Positions 33,962-42,912 of a stretch of 64,000 bases of DNA are shown one piece after another. A program made the translations under genes and the position numbers. The stretch comes from Paenibacillus macerans (GTDB taxonomy: Bacteria; Bacillota; Bacilli; Paenibacillales; Paenibacillaceae), in contig NZ_JAMBOE010000005.1 of the NCBI RefSeq assembly GCF_023715465.1, positions 434,001 to 498,000 of the forward strand. The letters run 5' to 3'. The notes beneath the pieces were generated by a model. It saw nothing but the letters and a program-made list of their open reading frames with translations, did not search any database and was not told where the DNA came from. Each line of letters begins with the position of its first letter. Within the stretch, counting starts at the first letter, position 1.

Positions 33962-34339
33962 CTAAGGTGTGTTTACGAAATGGAAAGCGGGGCCGGAAAG
34001 GCGGTCAAGCACGAATCCGCGCAGCGGCTCCTCAATTCCGATCTCCTCCAGGGCGGCTCGCATGCAGGCCAGCCAGGCTTCGGCCCGCTCCCTTGTCACC
34101 GGAAACGGCATATGCCGCGCCCGCATCATCGGGTGGCCAAACGCATCGGAATACAGAGGCGGTCCGCCGAAAAACTGTGTCAAAAACATATACTGCTTCT
34201 CCATGACCGGCGTAATGTCCTCCGGGAACAACGGTCCAAGCAGCGGATCTTGTTGCACCCGGGGATAAAAAGCCTCCACAAGCCGCTTTAGCGTAGGGCC
34301 GCCGCCAAGATTATCATAGATGCTTAAGGTTGGATCCAT
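33962..34339 (-). CDS. truncated haemoglobin, group II
   Basis: 125-aa 2-over-2 globin. Tyr/Phe residues in the B helix (AFYPRV) and the proximal His in FGHPMMRARH, with MPFPV after it, fit the trHbO (YjbI) group. Such proteins bind oxygen, NO or peroxide and protect against oxidative or nitrosative stress. In other Bacilli relatives sit with stress genes; here the partner is DUF2225. Confidence 0.93.
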   Translation of the reverse strand: MDPTLSIYDNLGGGPTLKRLVEAFYPRVQQDPLLGPLFPEDITPVMEKQYMFLTQFFGGPPLYSDAFGHPMMRARHMPFPVTRERAEAWLACMRAALEEIGIEEPLRGFVLDRLSGPAFHFVNTP

Positions 34340-34382
34340 ATACTCACCGCCTGCTTTTCAACTCTTTATATTATAGCAAAAA

Positions 34383-34406
34383 AAAATAAAAGCTCCTATC
34401 GGAGCT
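34383..34406 (-). terminator. terminator after the 31-aa membrane protein
   Basis: On the minus strand AGCTCC-GATA-GGAGCT is followed by a long T-rich run, 32 bases after the small gene's stop. Confidence 0.7.
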
Positions 34407-34437
34407 TCTGCGTGTAGGTCATACAACATCAAAACGG

Positions 34438-34533
34438 TTAATAGCTGCTCCAGTCCTCTTCACCGGAATGGACGAGAGAGGCGCGGATAACGTACACAAA
34501 AGCGCATACGAGAACACCTGCAACAATGCTCAT
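34438..34533 (-). CDS. 31-aa single-helix membrane microprotein
   Basis: The product has a hydrophobic helix (SIVAGVLVCAFVYVIRASLV) and a short acidic tail ending DWSSY. A GGAGTGAT ribosome site is eight bases before ATG, and a hairpin with a T-run lies just after the stop, so it has all the parts of a real gene despite its size. I do not know the function. Small helices of this kind often regulate larger membrane enzymes. Confidence 0.6.
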   Translation of the reverse strand: MSIVAGVLVCAFVYVIRASLVHSGEEDWSSY

Positions 34534-34748
34534 TATTATCACTCCATCCACAAAATTTTACTTCTGCGAGGTCCATGATCGTAATTTAAGCTCTGGTACT
34601 AAAGTTTCAATTTTATCATCTAAATTTATTCTAGCATAAAAATGCCGAAAGATCAGTATTTGTCGCGGCCGCTTGCTTTAATTTTTTGTGCTGTTTGTCC
34701 CACAAAATACATAAACTTCACTATGACTCGATGTGGAGGCGCGTTACT

Positions 34749-35966
34749 ATGGTCATAAAACGAATGGTTGCCTTTCTTCTGCTCATGTCCACCGCAGCCT
34801 TGGCCGTGCTGATGTTGTGCTATCCGGAACAGTCCTGGCAAGCCGGCATTCGCGGACTGGCAATTTGGTGGGATGTGCTGTTTCCGTCGCTGTTCCCGTT
34901 TTTTGTGATCTCGGAAATCATGCTTGGATTCGGGATTGTGCACTTTTTGGGCAAGCTGCTCGACCCGCTGATGAAGCCGCTTTTTCGCATTCCCGGCAGC
35001 GGCGGCTTTGCGCTGGCTATGGGATTCGCGTCCGGCTATCCCGTCAGCGCCAAGCTTGCCGCCAAACTGCGCGAGCAGCGCCTCGTCACCCGCGAGGAGG
35101 GCGAGCGCCTGGTCGCCTTTACCACCTCCTCCGACCCGATCTTTCTGATCGGCGCCGTCTCGGTCGGTTTCTTCGGCAACCCGAAGCTGGCCGGGGCGCT
35201 CGCGCTTGCCCACTACGGCGGAGCGCTGCTGATCGGGGGAATCATGCGGTTTTACCGGGCGAGCGCGCCGGCAACCGAAGCTCGCGCCGCTGCGGCTTCC
35301 TCCCGGCGCTTCAGTTTAAAGCAGGCGCTGCAGGCGATGCACCAGGCCCGGATCAGCGATGGGCGGAGCATCGGCGAACTGCTGCGCCAGGCTGTCGTCT
35401 CGTCCCTGCAGCTCATGACCGTCGTCGGCGGCTTGGTCGTATTCTTCTCCGTCATCCTGGAGATTTTGACCGCCTCCGGCGGCATGAGCGTCCTCTATGC
35501 CGTCCTGCGCTGGCTGCTGCCCGCGGTTGGGCTCCCGCCGGAGCTGGCCGAGGCGATCGTTGGCGGCCTGTTTGAAGTTACGCTCGGCGCCAAGTCTTCC
35601 GCGGCCCCCGAAGGCATCCCGCTGATGTACAAAGCAGCGGCAGCGGCTTTTATTTTATCCTGGGGCGGGCTTTCGGTGCACGCCCAGGTGGCCAGCATCT
35701 TAAACGGCAGCGATCTGCGTTACCTGCCGTTCCTGTTTGCCCGCTTTCTTCACGGCCTCATAGCGGCCGCTTTGCTGCTCCTGATCTGGGAGCCCGTCAT
35801 GGGCGCGGCGCCGGCCTTCGGCCTGTTTTCGCCTGCGGAAGCCGCCCAGCTTCACGGCTGGCATTCGGTTCCGGCGGCGCTCCGGCTGGCGCTTGCAATG
35901 ATCTTCACGCTGATTATTTTGTCTGTCCTGTCGAGAATCATTCATCGCTGGCTGACGCCGAAATGA
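34749..35966 (+). CDS. ylbJ: sporulation integral membrane protein YlbJ
   Basis: 405-aa polytopic protein of the nucleoside-recognition/Gate family. WDVLFPSLFPFFVISEIMLG, the GFASGYPVSAKL signature and TSSDPIFLIGAV match YlbJ, which is needed for spore cortex formation in Bacillus. GGAGG nine bases before the ATG at 34749 decides the start; an upstream in-frame ATG has no ribosome site. Confidence 0.92.
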   Translation: MVIKRMVAFLLLMSTAALAVLMLCYPEQSWQAGIRGLAIWWDVLFPSLFPFFVISEIMLGFGIVHFLGKLLDPLMKPLFRIPGSGGFALAMGFASGYPVSAKLAAKLREQRLVTREEGERLVAFTTSSDPIFLIGAVSVGFFGNPKLAGALALAHYGGALLIGGIMRFYRASAPATEARAAAASSRRFSLKQALQAMHQARISDGRSIGELLRQAVVSSLQLMTVVGGLVVFFSVILEILTASGGMSVLYAVLRWLLPAVGLPPELAEAIVGGLFEVTLGAKSSAAPEGIPLMYKAAAAAFILSWGGLSVHAQVASILNGSDLRYLPFLFARFLHGLIAAALLLLIWEPVMGAAPAFGLFSPAEAAQLHGWHSVPAALRLALAMIFTLIILSVLSRIIHRWLTPK

Positions 35967-36033
35967 AACGTTGTGTTCTATCCGGGAATTGATTATGATC
36001 TTTAAAAAAGGAACTTCAAAGGAGCTTGCCATC

Positions 36034-36837
36034 TTGAGATATTATGTGCTTGACCGTGGCGACCAGTTATCTGCCGATTTAAGCGAGTCTTTTCGTAAGC
36101 TGGCTGCCCAGCAAGGTCTGCAGCTCGACGCCAAATCCCCTGAAATCGTCGTTTCCATCGGAGGAGACGGCACGATGCTGCACGCCTTTCATACGTTTAT
36201 CGATCAGATTCCATCCATCGCTTTTGTCGGAATTCATACCGGGCATCTCGGTTTCTACGCGGACTGGAAGGCCGACGAGATTCCCGAGCTCGTTGGAATG
36301 ATGGGCGGACACGCGAACTCCGGATTCCCTCAGCCCAGGATGGTTCAATATCCGCTGATCGAACTGGAGATTCAAAAAAAGTCGGGAACCACCTCCTACA
36401 TATGCCTGAACGAATTCACGCTGAAAGGCGTGGACGGCACCGTTGTCGCCCAGGTGGACATCAACGACCAAATGTTCGAGATGTTCCGGGGGGACGGCAT
36501 TTGCGTTTCTACGCCGTGCGGGAGCACCGCCTATAACAAAAGTCTGGGCGGAGCCATGATTCACCCGTCGATCGAAGCCCTGCAAATCACCGAAATCGCC
36601 TCGATCAACAACCGGGTGTTCCGGACAATGGGATCACCGCTCGTGTTGCCGAAACATCATCATTGCGACATTTATTCCAAAAAAGAACAAAACCTGCTGC
36701 TTACGGTAGACCACGTCAACCTGCCCATGAACGATCTGATTTCCGTACGCTGCCGGGTGGCCGAACAGAAAGTCAGCTTTGTGCGCTATCGTCCGTATCC
36801 TTTTTGGGATCGCGTACGCACCGCCTTTTTAGGCTGA
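36034..36837 (+). CDS. nadK: NAD kinase
   Basis: Phosphorylates NAD to NADP. The GGDGTMLHAF motif and the NEFTLKG / PCGSTAYNKSLGG segments are those of the NAD kinase family. AAAGGAG lies nine bases before the TTG at 36034, giving MRYYVLDRGD, the expected opening; the ATG upstream frame is rejected (267 aa). It follows ylbJ and precedes the S41 protease on the same strand. Confidence 0.94.
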   Translation: MRYYVLDRGDQLSADLSESFRKLAAQQGLQLDAKSPEIVVSIGGDGTMLHAFHTFIDQIPSIAFVGIHTGHLGFYADWKADEIPELVGMMGGHANSGFPQPRMVQYPLIELEIQKKSGTTSYICLNEFTLKGVDGTVVAQVDINDQMFEMFRGDGICVSTPCGSTAYNKSLGGAMIHPSIEALQITEIASINNRVFRTMGSPLVLPKHHHCDIYSKKEQNLLLTVDHVNLPMNDLISVRCRVAEQKVSFVRYRPYPFWDRVRTAFLG

Positions 36838-36883
36838 TTCTTGGGACAAGGCTCCACAATATTTTGTAAAGGACGAACTCAAT

Positions 36884-38356
36884 ATGAAGAAGAACCATTT
36901 CCGCAAGTACGCCATCATCCCGCTGTTAGTGTTGTCGCTGTTAGGATTGCCACAGGCGGCCGGCGCTGCGGAAAGCAGCGCTGTAGCTAACGAAGCAAGC
37001 GAAGCGGCGGAAAATTCCGATCTGGTCGTGCTGGAAGAAGTGCTGGACCTGTTGGATGCGTACAATATCGAAGGGGTGGAAAGAGAGCAGGTTCTGGAAA
37101 ATGCCATCCGGGGCGCAGTTTATTCGCTTGACGACCCGTACAGCGATTATTTCACCGAGGAAGAGCTGCAAAGCTTTGAAGAAGGCCTAAACCAGGAATA
37201 TGTCGGCATTGGCGCCACACTCCGCTACACAAAAGGCAAACTGTACATTACCGCTGTACTGGAAGGCTCCCCGGCGGCAACTGCTGGCCTGAAGCAAAGC
37301 GACATCATTACTCTGGTCGACGGGAAGGCCGTGACTGGCGGCGAAGACATCGCCCGGATTCAAGGCCAAGAGAACACGATCGTAAATATAACGGTGAGCC
37401 GAAACGGGCAAAAGCTGAATTTTCCGATCAAACGGGCGCATTTCTCCATGCCTTCCGTGACCGGAATGCTGATTCCTTCCAGCAAGGTCGGTTATATCGC
37501 GATTTCTTCCTTTTCCGAAAACGCGGATGACGAGTTCGCCGCCGAATTAAGCGGCCTTCGCAAACAGGGAATCGGGGCGCTGGTGCTCGATTTGCGGGAT
37601 AATCTCGGCGGCTATGTGGATGCGGCCGCAAACATCGCCAAGCTTTTCATGAAGGATGGCGTGCTGATGTACACGGCGGATCAAAGCGGGACGCTTCAGC
37701 CGTATACGATCAAGGGCGGTGAAAATATCGGGATGCCCGTCATCGTGCTCGTCAACGAGATGACGGCCAGCGCTTCGGAGATTTTAACGGGCGCTCTGCG
37801 CGACAACGGAATCGCCAAGGTCGTCGGCACGCAAACCTACGGTAAAGCGCGTATCCAGAAGCTTTTCAACTTATCGAACGGCGGCTCGCTCAAATTAACC
37901 GTTCAGCGTTACCTCACGCCAAAACAGGAGGATTTCAACCACATCGGTCTCAAGCCGGACATCGAAGTAAACAACAGTGCGGCGGCCCAGTTGATCACCG
38001 GTTTGTATCAAGCCGGAGTGCGAAAAATCGAACTGAGCGGAAGCCCAGCTTCCCTGACGATTAACGGCGCCTCTTTCGCCGGGTTTGTCGACGTAACAGA
38101 GAACGGCGGAAAAATATACGTCCCGGCGCGAATCCTGGCGGCGCTTGTGAAAGGCGAACCGGCCTGGAACGCCGGCGCGCAGAAGTTGACGATTACGGAC
38201 AGCAGCGGCAAGACGATCGGTTTCTCCGCAGCATCCAAAAGCGTCAAAGTCGTCTATGGCGAATCTTATGTGGAATTGCACGGCTTCCAGCAAAAATACC
38301 CGGCTCTGGTATGGAGCTACAAGCAAGGTACTCTGCAATTATCCGTTAAATCCTAA
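36884..38356 (+). CDS. secreted S41-family (C-terminal processing) peptidase with stalk domain
   Basis: 490 aa. A signal peptide (1-27, cleavage near GAA) is followed by a PDZ domain (about 95-180). The S41 catalytic region has the Ser in NEMTASASEILTGAL and the Lys in VGTQTYGKARIQK. A C-terminal copper-amine-oxidase-N-like stalk domain (about 385-490) may bind the wall. It cleaves exported proteins. Strong terminator follows. Confidence 0.92.
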   Translation: MKKNHFRKYAIIPLLVLSLLGLPQAAGAAESSAVANEASEAAENSDLVVLEEVLDLLDAYNIEGVEREQVLENAIRGAVYSLDDPYSDYFTEEELQSFEEGLNQEYVGIGATLRYTKGKLYITAVLEGSPAATAGLKQSDIITLVDGKAVTGGEDIARIQGQENTIVNITVSRNGQKLNFPIKRAHFSMPSVTGMLIPSSKVGYIAISSFSENADDEFAAELSGLRKQGIGALVLDLRDNLGGYVDAAANIAKLFMKDGVLMYTADQSGTLQPYTIKGGENIGMPVIVLVNEMTASASEILTGALRDNGIAKVVGTQTYGKARIQKLFNLSNGGSLKLTVQRYLTPKQEDFNHIGLKPDIEVNNSAAAQLITGLYQAGVRKIELSGSPASLTINGASFAGFVDVTENGGKIYVPARILAALVKGEPAWNAGAQKLTITDSSGKTIGFSAASKSVKVVYGESYVELHGFQQKYPALVWSYKQGTLQLSVKS

Positions 38357-38367
38357 ATTTCAGATGC

Positions 38368-38406
38368 AAAACGCCTGCGGACACTTACCGTTCCGCAGGC
38401 GTTTTT
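38368..38406 (+). terminator. terminator after the S41 peptidase gene
   Basis: AAAACGCCTGCGGA pairs perfectly with TCCGCAGGCGTTTT around a 9-base loop, followed by a T-run. Confidence 0.9.
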
Positions 38407-38462
38407 TCGTTTGCTGGATATGCCCTAAGACAATCCTCTTCACTATAACATGATTATCCGTT

Positions 38463-40463
38463 TCACTTCGCCGCCAAAGTTTTCTTCCATACCCCGAGAA
38501 CGAGCGCGGAAACGACCGAGCCGATCAGCACCGCCAGCAGGAACAGCAGGGCATGGTTGGCAAGAACGGCGACGAAAATACCACCGTGCGGCGCAGGAAC
38601 ATTGATTTGCCACAGCTGCGTCAGACCGCCTGCAATCGCCGAACCGAGAATACAGGAGGTCAGGACGCGCAGCGGATCGGAAGCGGCAAACGGAATGGCG
38701 CCTTCCGTAATAAAGGAGAGGCCAAGCACGTAGTTCGTTACCCCGGACTTACGCTCTTGTTCGGTAAATTTGCCTTTGAAAAACGTCGTGGCCAAAGCGA
38801 TCGCCAGCGGCGGAACCATCCCCCCGGCCATAACGGCCGCCATCATCGCCCCGTTGGTATTCCCGCTCGACGTGAACACCCCGATGGCGAAAGCGTAAGC
38901 GGCTTTGTTGAAGGGACCGCCCATATCGATGGCCATCATGCCGCCAAGAATAAGGCCAAGAATCACCATGTTTCCGGTGCCCAGGTGATTCAGCACATCG
39001 ATCAGCCCCGTGTTAATCCAACTGAAGATCGGATCGACAATGTAGAACATGATGGAGCCGGTGATCAAAAGGCCAAATATCGGATACAGCAGGATAGGCT
39101 TAAGTCCATCCAGCGTTTTCGGCAGCCCGGCAAAAGCCTTACGCAGCAAGATAACAACATACCCGGCCAGGAAACCTGCCGCAAGCCCGCCAAGGAAACC
39201 TGCGTTGGCGTTGACAGCCATCAGACCGCCGACCATCCCGGGCATCAGGGCCGGGCGGTCGCCGATGCTGAGCGCGATGAAGCCGGCCAAAATCGGAATC
39301 AGGAAATGGAACGCTCCGTTTCCGCCGCCGATCGTTTGCAGCAGTTGGAACAGCGGGCTGTTCTCCCCGGCCACCTGCTCGATCAGGAACGAGACAGCAA
39401 GCAAAATCCCGCCGCCGACAACAAAGGGCAGCATATGGGAAATCCCGTTCATCAAGTCTTTGTAAATTTTGCTGCCTCCGCTCCGGCCCTCGTTTCCGTT
39501 TTCCGCAGCTTTGGCGCCTTGGCCACGGTAGACTGGCGCATCGCCGTTCATCGCTTTACGGATCAGTTCCTCGGGCTTGCGGATGCCGTCGCTGACCGGT
39601 CTTTGCAGAAGCGGCTTCCCTTCGAACCGGGCCATCTCCACATTTTTGTCCGCCGCTACGATAACGCCTTGGGCGCGGCGGATTTCATCGGCGGTAAGCA
39701 CATTTTGCGCGCCCTCCGAGCCGTTGGTTTCCACGCGGATGGCCACCCCCATCTCGCGGGCTTTTTTCTTCAGCGCGTCTTCGGCCATGAACGTATGCGC
39801 AATCCCCGTTGGGCATGCGGTAACAGCGACGACAAACGGCTCCTCGTCCGCCGGACCTCCGGCGCTTACAGTTGCTGGTGCTTCCTGCTTCGCTGCACCC
39901 CCGCTGGTCCCGTTCGTATTCGCTCTGTTCACGCTCGTGCCGCTCGCGTTCCCGCCCTTGCCGCCGTTAGCTCCGGCTGCGCTTTCCGCTTCTTTGGCCG
40001 CCTCTTCCTCGGCCTGTTTGGCGTCAAACAGCGCCGTTACTTCGTCCGGCGTCTTCGCTTCCTTCAACTTAGCGATGAAGTCGCTGTCAATCAGCAGCCG
40101 CGAGAGCGCGGCGAGCGTGCGAAGATGGGTATTTCCCGCGCCTTCCGGAGCGGCGATCATAAAGAACAAATAAGCAGGCTCACCGTCCAGGGCGTCGTAA
40201 TCGACCCCTTGGCCGCTTTTGCCGAATACGACGGTCGGCTCGTTCACCGCGGCGGTTTTGGCATGGGGCATGGCAATTCCCCCGCCGATCCCGGTGCTCG
40301 CCTGCTCCTCGCGTTTCAGAATCGCTTCCTTAAATTTCGCCGAGTCGTTGATTCTGCCGCTGGCCGCGAGGCTGGCGATCAGCTCGTCGATCGCTGCCTC
40401 TTTGCTGGACGCCCGCAAATCCATAATCATTGTTTCTTTGATCATCAGGTCTGTAATTCTCAT
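38463..40463 (-). CDS. fruA: PTS fructose transporter subunit IIABC
   Basis: 666 aa. EIIA (1-150; phospho-His in GIAMPHAKT), an Ala/Gly/Thr-rich linker, EIIB (about 210-310; phospho-Cys in VAVTACPTGIAHTFMAE) and the membrane EIIC domain (about 325-665). It takes up fructose and delivers fructose-1-phosphate. GGGAG eight bases before the ATG at 40463 makes that the likely start. Last gene of the fruR-fruK-fruA operon. Confidence 0.95.
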   Translation of the reverse strand: MRITDLMIKETMIMDLRASSKEAAIDELIASLAASGRINDSAKFKEAILKREEQASTGIGGGIAMPHAKTAAVNEPTVVFGKSGQGVDYDALDGEPAYLFFMIAAPEGAGNTHLRTLAALSRLLIDSDFIAKLKEAKTPDEVTALFDAKQAEEEAAKEAESAAGANGGKGGNASGTSVNRANTNGTSGGAAKQEAPATVSAGGPADEEPFVVAVTACPTGIAHTFMAEDALKKKAREMGVAIRVETNGSEGAQNVLTADEIRRAQGVIVAADKNVEMARFEGKPLLQRPVSDGIRKPEELIRKAMNGDAPVYRGQGAKAAENGNEGRSGGSKIYKDLMNGISHMLPFVVGGGILLAVSFLIEQVAGENSPLFQLLQTIGGGNGAFHFLIPILAGFIALSIGDRPALMPGMVGGLMAVNANAGFLGGLAAGFLAGYVVILLRKAFAGLPKTLDGLKPILLYPIFGLLITGSIMFYIVDPIFSWINTGLIDVLNHLGTGNMVILGLILGGMMAIDMGGPFNKAAYAFAIGVFTSSGNTNGAMMAAVMAGGMVPPLAIALATTFFKGKFTEQERKSGVTNYVLGLSFITEGAIPFAASDPLRVLTSCILGSAIAGGLTQLWQINVPAPHGGIFVAVLANHALLFLLAVLIGSVVSALVLGVWKKTLAAK

Positions 40464-40481
40464 GATACTCACTCCCTAGAA

Positions 40482-40508
40482 AGGTTGTTCAAAAAGTTCG
40501 CTTTTGAA
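40482..40508. repeat. fragment of the MITE-like element inside the fru operon
   Basis: AGGTTGTTCAAAAAGT and the following TTTTGA match the left end of the element at 16034 with about three mismatches. It fills the gap between fruK and fruA; no right end is present. Confidence 0.5.
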
Positions 40509-40513
40509 GATAT

Positions 40514-41428
40514 CTAAAACCAGCGGGAAATTTCCACCTGCGGCCGCAGCTGATCGATCCGCTCCCGCGTCGTCAAGTCATCGGAAAACGCCGTTGCGCT
40601 TCCCGAAGCGACGCCTGTGCGGAAGGCTTCAAGGGCGTCTCCTCCCAGCGCAAGCGTGCCGACGAATCCGGCGACCATTGAATCTCCGGCTCCGACCGAG
40701 TTCCGGACTTGGCCGGACGGAACGTTCGCGTAGTAAACTTCCTCTCCAGTGATGAAGAAAGCTCCATCACCCGCCATCGATATCAGAACATGGCGCGGGC
40801 CCTCTTGAAGCAGCTTTCGGCCGTAAGCGACAATCTGTTCCTTCGATTCAAGCGTTACGCCAAACAAATCGGCCAATTCATGATGATTCGGTTTGATCAG
40901 CAGCGGCCGGTTGGCAAGCGCCTGTTTTAATGGTTCCCCGGTCGTATCGATGATGAAATTGGCGCCGGTCTCCCCGCAAACGCCGATGATCCGCTGATAG
41001 AAATCAGCGCTGAGCGACGATGGGATACTGCCGGACAGAACCACAACATCGTTTTGCTTTAACGCCGACAGCTTACGCATCAAAGCTTCTTCTTCCTCCG
41101 GACGAATCTTCGGCCCTTGGCCGTTGATTTCCGTTTCCTGCCCATGCTTCAGCTTGATGTTAATCCGCGTATCGTCCGCAACATGCACAAAATCGGTACG
41201 TACCGCTTCGTCGCGCAGCAGATTTTCAATATGGCGGCCAGTAAACCCGCCAAGGAAGCCGATCGCCGTATTCTCGGCGCCAAGCCGGTTCAGCACACGC
41301 GACACGTTGATTCCTTTCCCTCCGGGGAGCTTTAAATCCCGGCTCATCCGGTTCAAACCGCCCAGCTTCAAATCCTCCACTTCCACGACATAATCGATGG
41401 AAGGGTTAAGCGTTACAGTATAGATCAT
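40514..41428 (-). CDS. fruK: 1-phosphofructokinase
   Basis: 304-aa PfkB-family sugar kinase. N-terminal GGKGINVSRVL and C-terminal SVGAGDSMVAGFVG (catalytic Asp) are present. It converts fructose-1-phosphate to fructose-1,6-bisphosphate. Its start is two bases after the stop of fruR, indicating coupled expression. Confidence 0.96.
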   Translation of the reverse strand: MIYTVTLNPSIDYVVEVEDLKLGGLNRMSRDLKLPGGKGINVSRVLNRLGAENTAIGFLGGFTGRHIENLLRDEAVRTDFVHVADDTRINIKLKHGQETEINGQGPKIRPEEEEALMRKLSALKQNDVVVLSGSIPSSLSADFYQRIIGVCGETGANFIIDTTGEPLKQALANRPLLIKPNHHELADLFGVTLESKEQIVAYGRKLLQEGPRHVLISMAGDGAFFITGEEVYYANVPSGQVRNSVGAGDSMVAGFVGTLALGGDALEAFRTGVASGSATAFSDDLTTRERIDQLRPQVEISRWF

Positions 41429-41430
41429 GG

Positions 41431-42177
41431 TTATCCCTCGATTACTTTAGTTTTCTCGGTGATTGGTCCGCGCCAAGCGTCGGGCAGCGACTCGGTGATT
41501 AGAATCGCTTCCTCCAAATCGAACAATTTGGCAAAAGTGATGTCTCCGATTTTGCTGGAGTCGGCCAGCACGTAGGTGCGTCCGGACAGCTGATGAGCCC
41601 GCCTTTTTATAATGGCCTCTTCCGGATCAGGCGTTGTATAACCCATCCCCGCGTCAACTCCGTTCGTCCCCAGAAAACACTTGTCAAACCGGAAATTGTC
41701 CAGGTTTTGCAACGCCATACTGCCGATCACCGCTTTAGTATGCATCTTCATCATCCCGCCCAATAAATAGCTTCTGATGTTTTTGCTGACGAGCGCTTCG
41801 ACATGTGACAAACCGTTCGTAACAACCGTGACATCTTGGGCTTCAATAAAAGGGATCATCGCCAGCGTCGTCGTTCCGGCGTCCAGATAGATGCATTCCC
41901 CGTCCACAAGCTGTTCGGCCGCCAGACGAGCGATGGCATTTTTTTGTTGAACGTTTTTGAACGTTTTCTCCTCAATACCCGGCTCCCAGCTCTTCTGATT
42001 GACCAATGTGGCGCCCCCGTGGACCCGCTGGAGCAGATTCCGGTTTTCAAGATCGACAAGATCACGGCGAACCGTAGATTCCGAAGCATCCAGCAGTTCG
42101 ACCAACTCCTGAAGTTTAACGACACCCTGTTCCTGTAAGCGCTTCATAATCAAGTCGTATCTTTCTTCTGTAAGCAT
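41431..42177 (-). CDS. fruR: DeoR-family repressor of the fructose operon
   Basis: 248 aa. N-terminal HTH (ERYDLIMKRLQEQGVVKLQE…ASESTVRRDL) and C-terminal sugar-phosphate sensor domain (YLDAGTTTLAMIPF). The ATG at 42177 gives the family-typical MLTEERY start and fits the AGGTGAT site; two earlier codons are in frame. It should repress the operon until fructose-1-phosphate accumulates. Confidence 0.94.
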   Translation of the reverse strand: MLTEERYDLIMKRLQEQGVVKLQELVELLDASESTVRRDLVDLENRNLLQRVHGGATLVNQKSWEPGIEEKTFKNVQQKNAIARLAAEQLVDGECIYLDAGTTTLAMIPFIEAQDVTVVTNGLSHVEALVSKNIRSYLLGGMMKMHTKAVIGSMALQNLDNFRFDKCFLGTNGVDAGMGYTTPDPEEAIIKRRAHQLSGRTYVLADSSKIGDITFAKLFDLEEAILITESLPDAWRGPITEKTKVIEG

Positions 42178-42189
42178 TTTCATCACCTA

Positions 42190-42235
42190 TCCGTTTTTAT
42201 AGTATCACAAAATCAGCAAAAATCAATCAAAATAT
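42190..42235 (-). promoter_or_regulatory. fruR promoter region with TGATT repeats
   Basis: The minus strand carries several TGATT words in a row and an extended -10-like TGATACTAT just before fruR. DeoR regulators bind such direct repeats; this is a candidate auto-operator. Confidence 0.4.
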
Positions 42236-42292
42236 CTCACAAACATTCAATTTCATTCAGCCTCTGTCATAAACACTTCACATTAAGCATAG

Positions 42293-42520
42293 CGAATCAT
42301 CGGGACAAATGGGAGTCCAATAGAAGGAAAGTTGGATGATGCGCGAATGGCCTTGATCATGTCGGTGGCGGATCTGTATTTCAATACCGATCCCGAGCAA
42401 GACAGGAAACTGCTGGAAGAGTTGAAAGAACAATATCCGGAGGAAGGTGAGTCCATTATGGAACTGATGCCTGCGTGGAAGCGTTGGGGATACGAGGAAG
42501 GTTTGGAAAAAGGCAACTAG
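42293..42520 (+). pseudogene. C-terminal remnant of an Rpn/PD-(D/E)XK transposase-type protein
   Basis: About 75 codons ending LMPAWKRWGYEEGLEKGN, typical of the tail of Rpn-family recombination nucleases. No start with ribosome site, and the N-terminal nuclease domain is missing. Confidence 0.55.
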
Positions 42521-42540
42521 AGGGATTTTTAGAAAAGTCT

Positions 42541-42814
42541 TGTTATCGCTAAGGTTGGGCGACAGATCACGGTTTCGTTCCATAATTACGGTAAGAACGG
42601 GGTGCAAGTAGGCTTCACCGTCAATTCTATTTTCGCCGCCAGTGGTGAACATTATTTTGTATCGATCGTCGATAAAGAAACCGGCCGCGTCACTTTCTAT
42701 GCTTACGGCGGTAACTGGAATTGCAGTATGGCCAATACTATATATTGCAAACTCATCTTTTCTTTTTTAATTTATCCACGGAGTGTCGTGATCACAGTGG
42801 CGCATGTTCACTAA
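42541..42814 (+). pseudogene. unidentified gene fragment
   Basis: An open frame without a start reads VGRQITVSFHNYGKNG…VDKETGRVTFYAYGGNW before running into unlikely sequence. It resembles the end of a secreted beta-rich protein, but I cannot name it. Confidence 0.35.
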
Positions 42815-42912
42815 CCCAAGCGGCTGTCTGCGTAGACATGAGGAGGAACTTCAATCCTGATTTTGCTCAGCTGAGCGTTTACATTAGGAAAGGATGATTC
42901 CCATCCAAATGC

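Noticed and set aside
32924..34291. A 455-codon plus-strand frame
   Set aside because: It runs antisense through DUF2225 and the haemoglobin gene and has no start signal.
38553..40517. A 654-codon plus-strand frame opposite fruA
   Set aside because: It is the antisense shadow of a GC-rich gene with clear PTS motifs; no ribosome site and no known motif.
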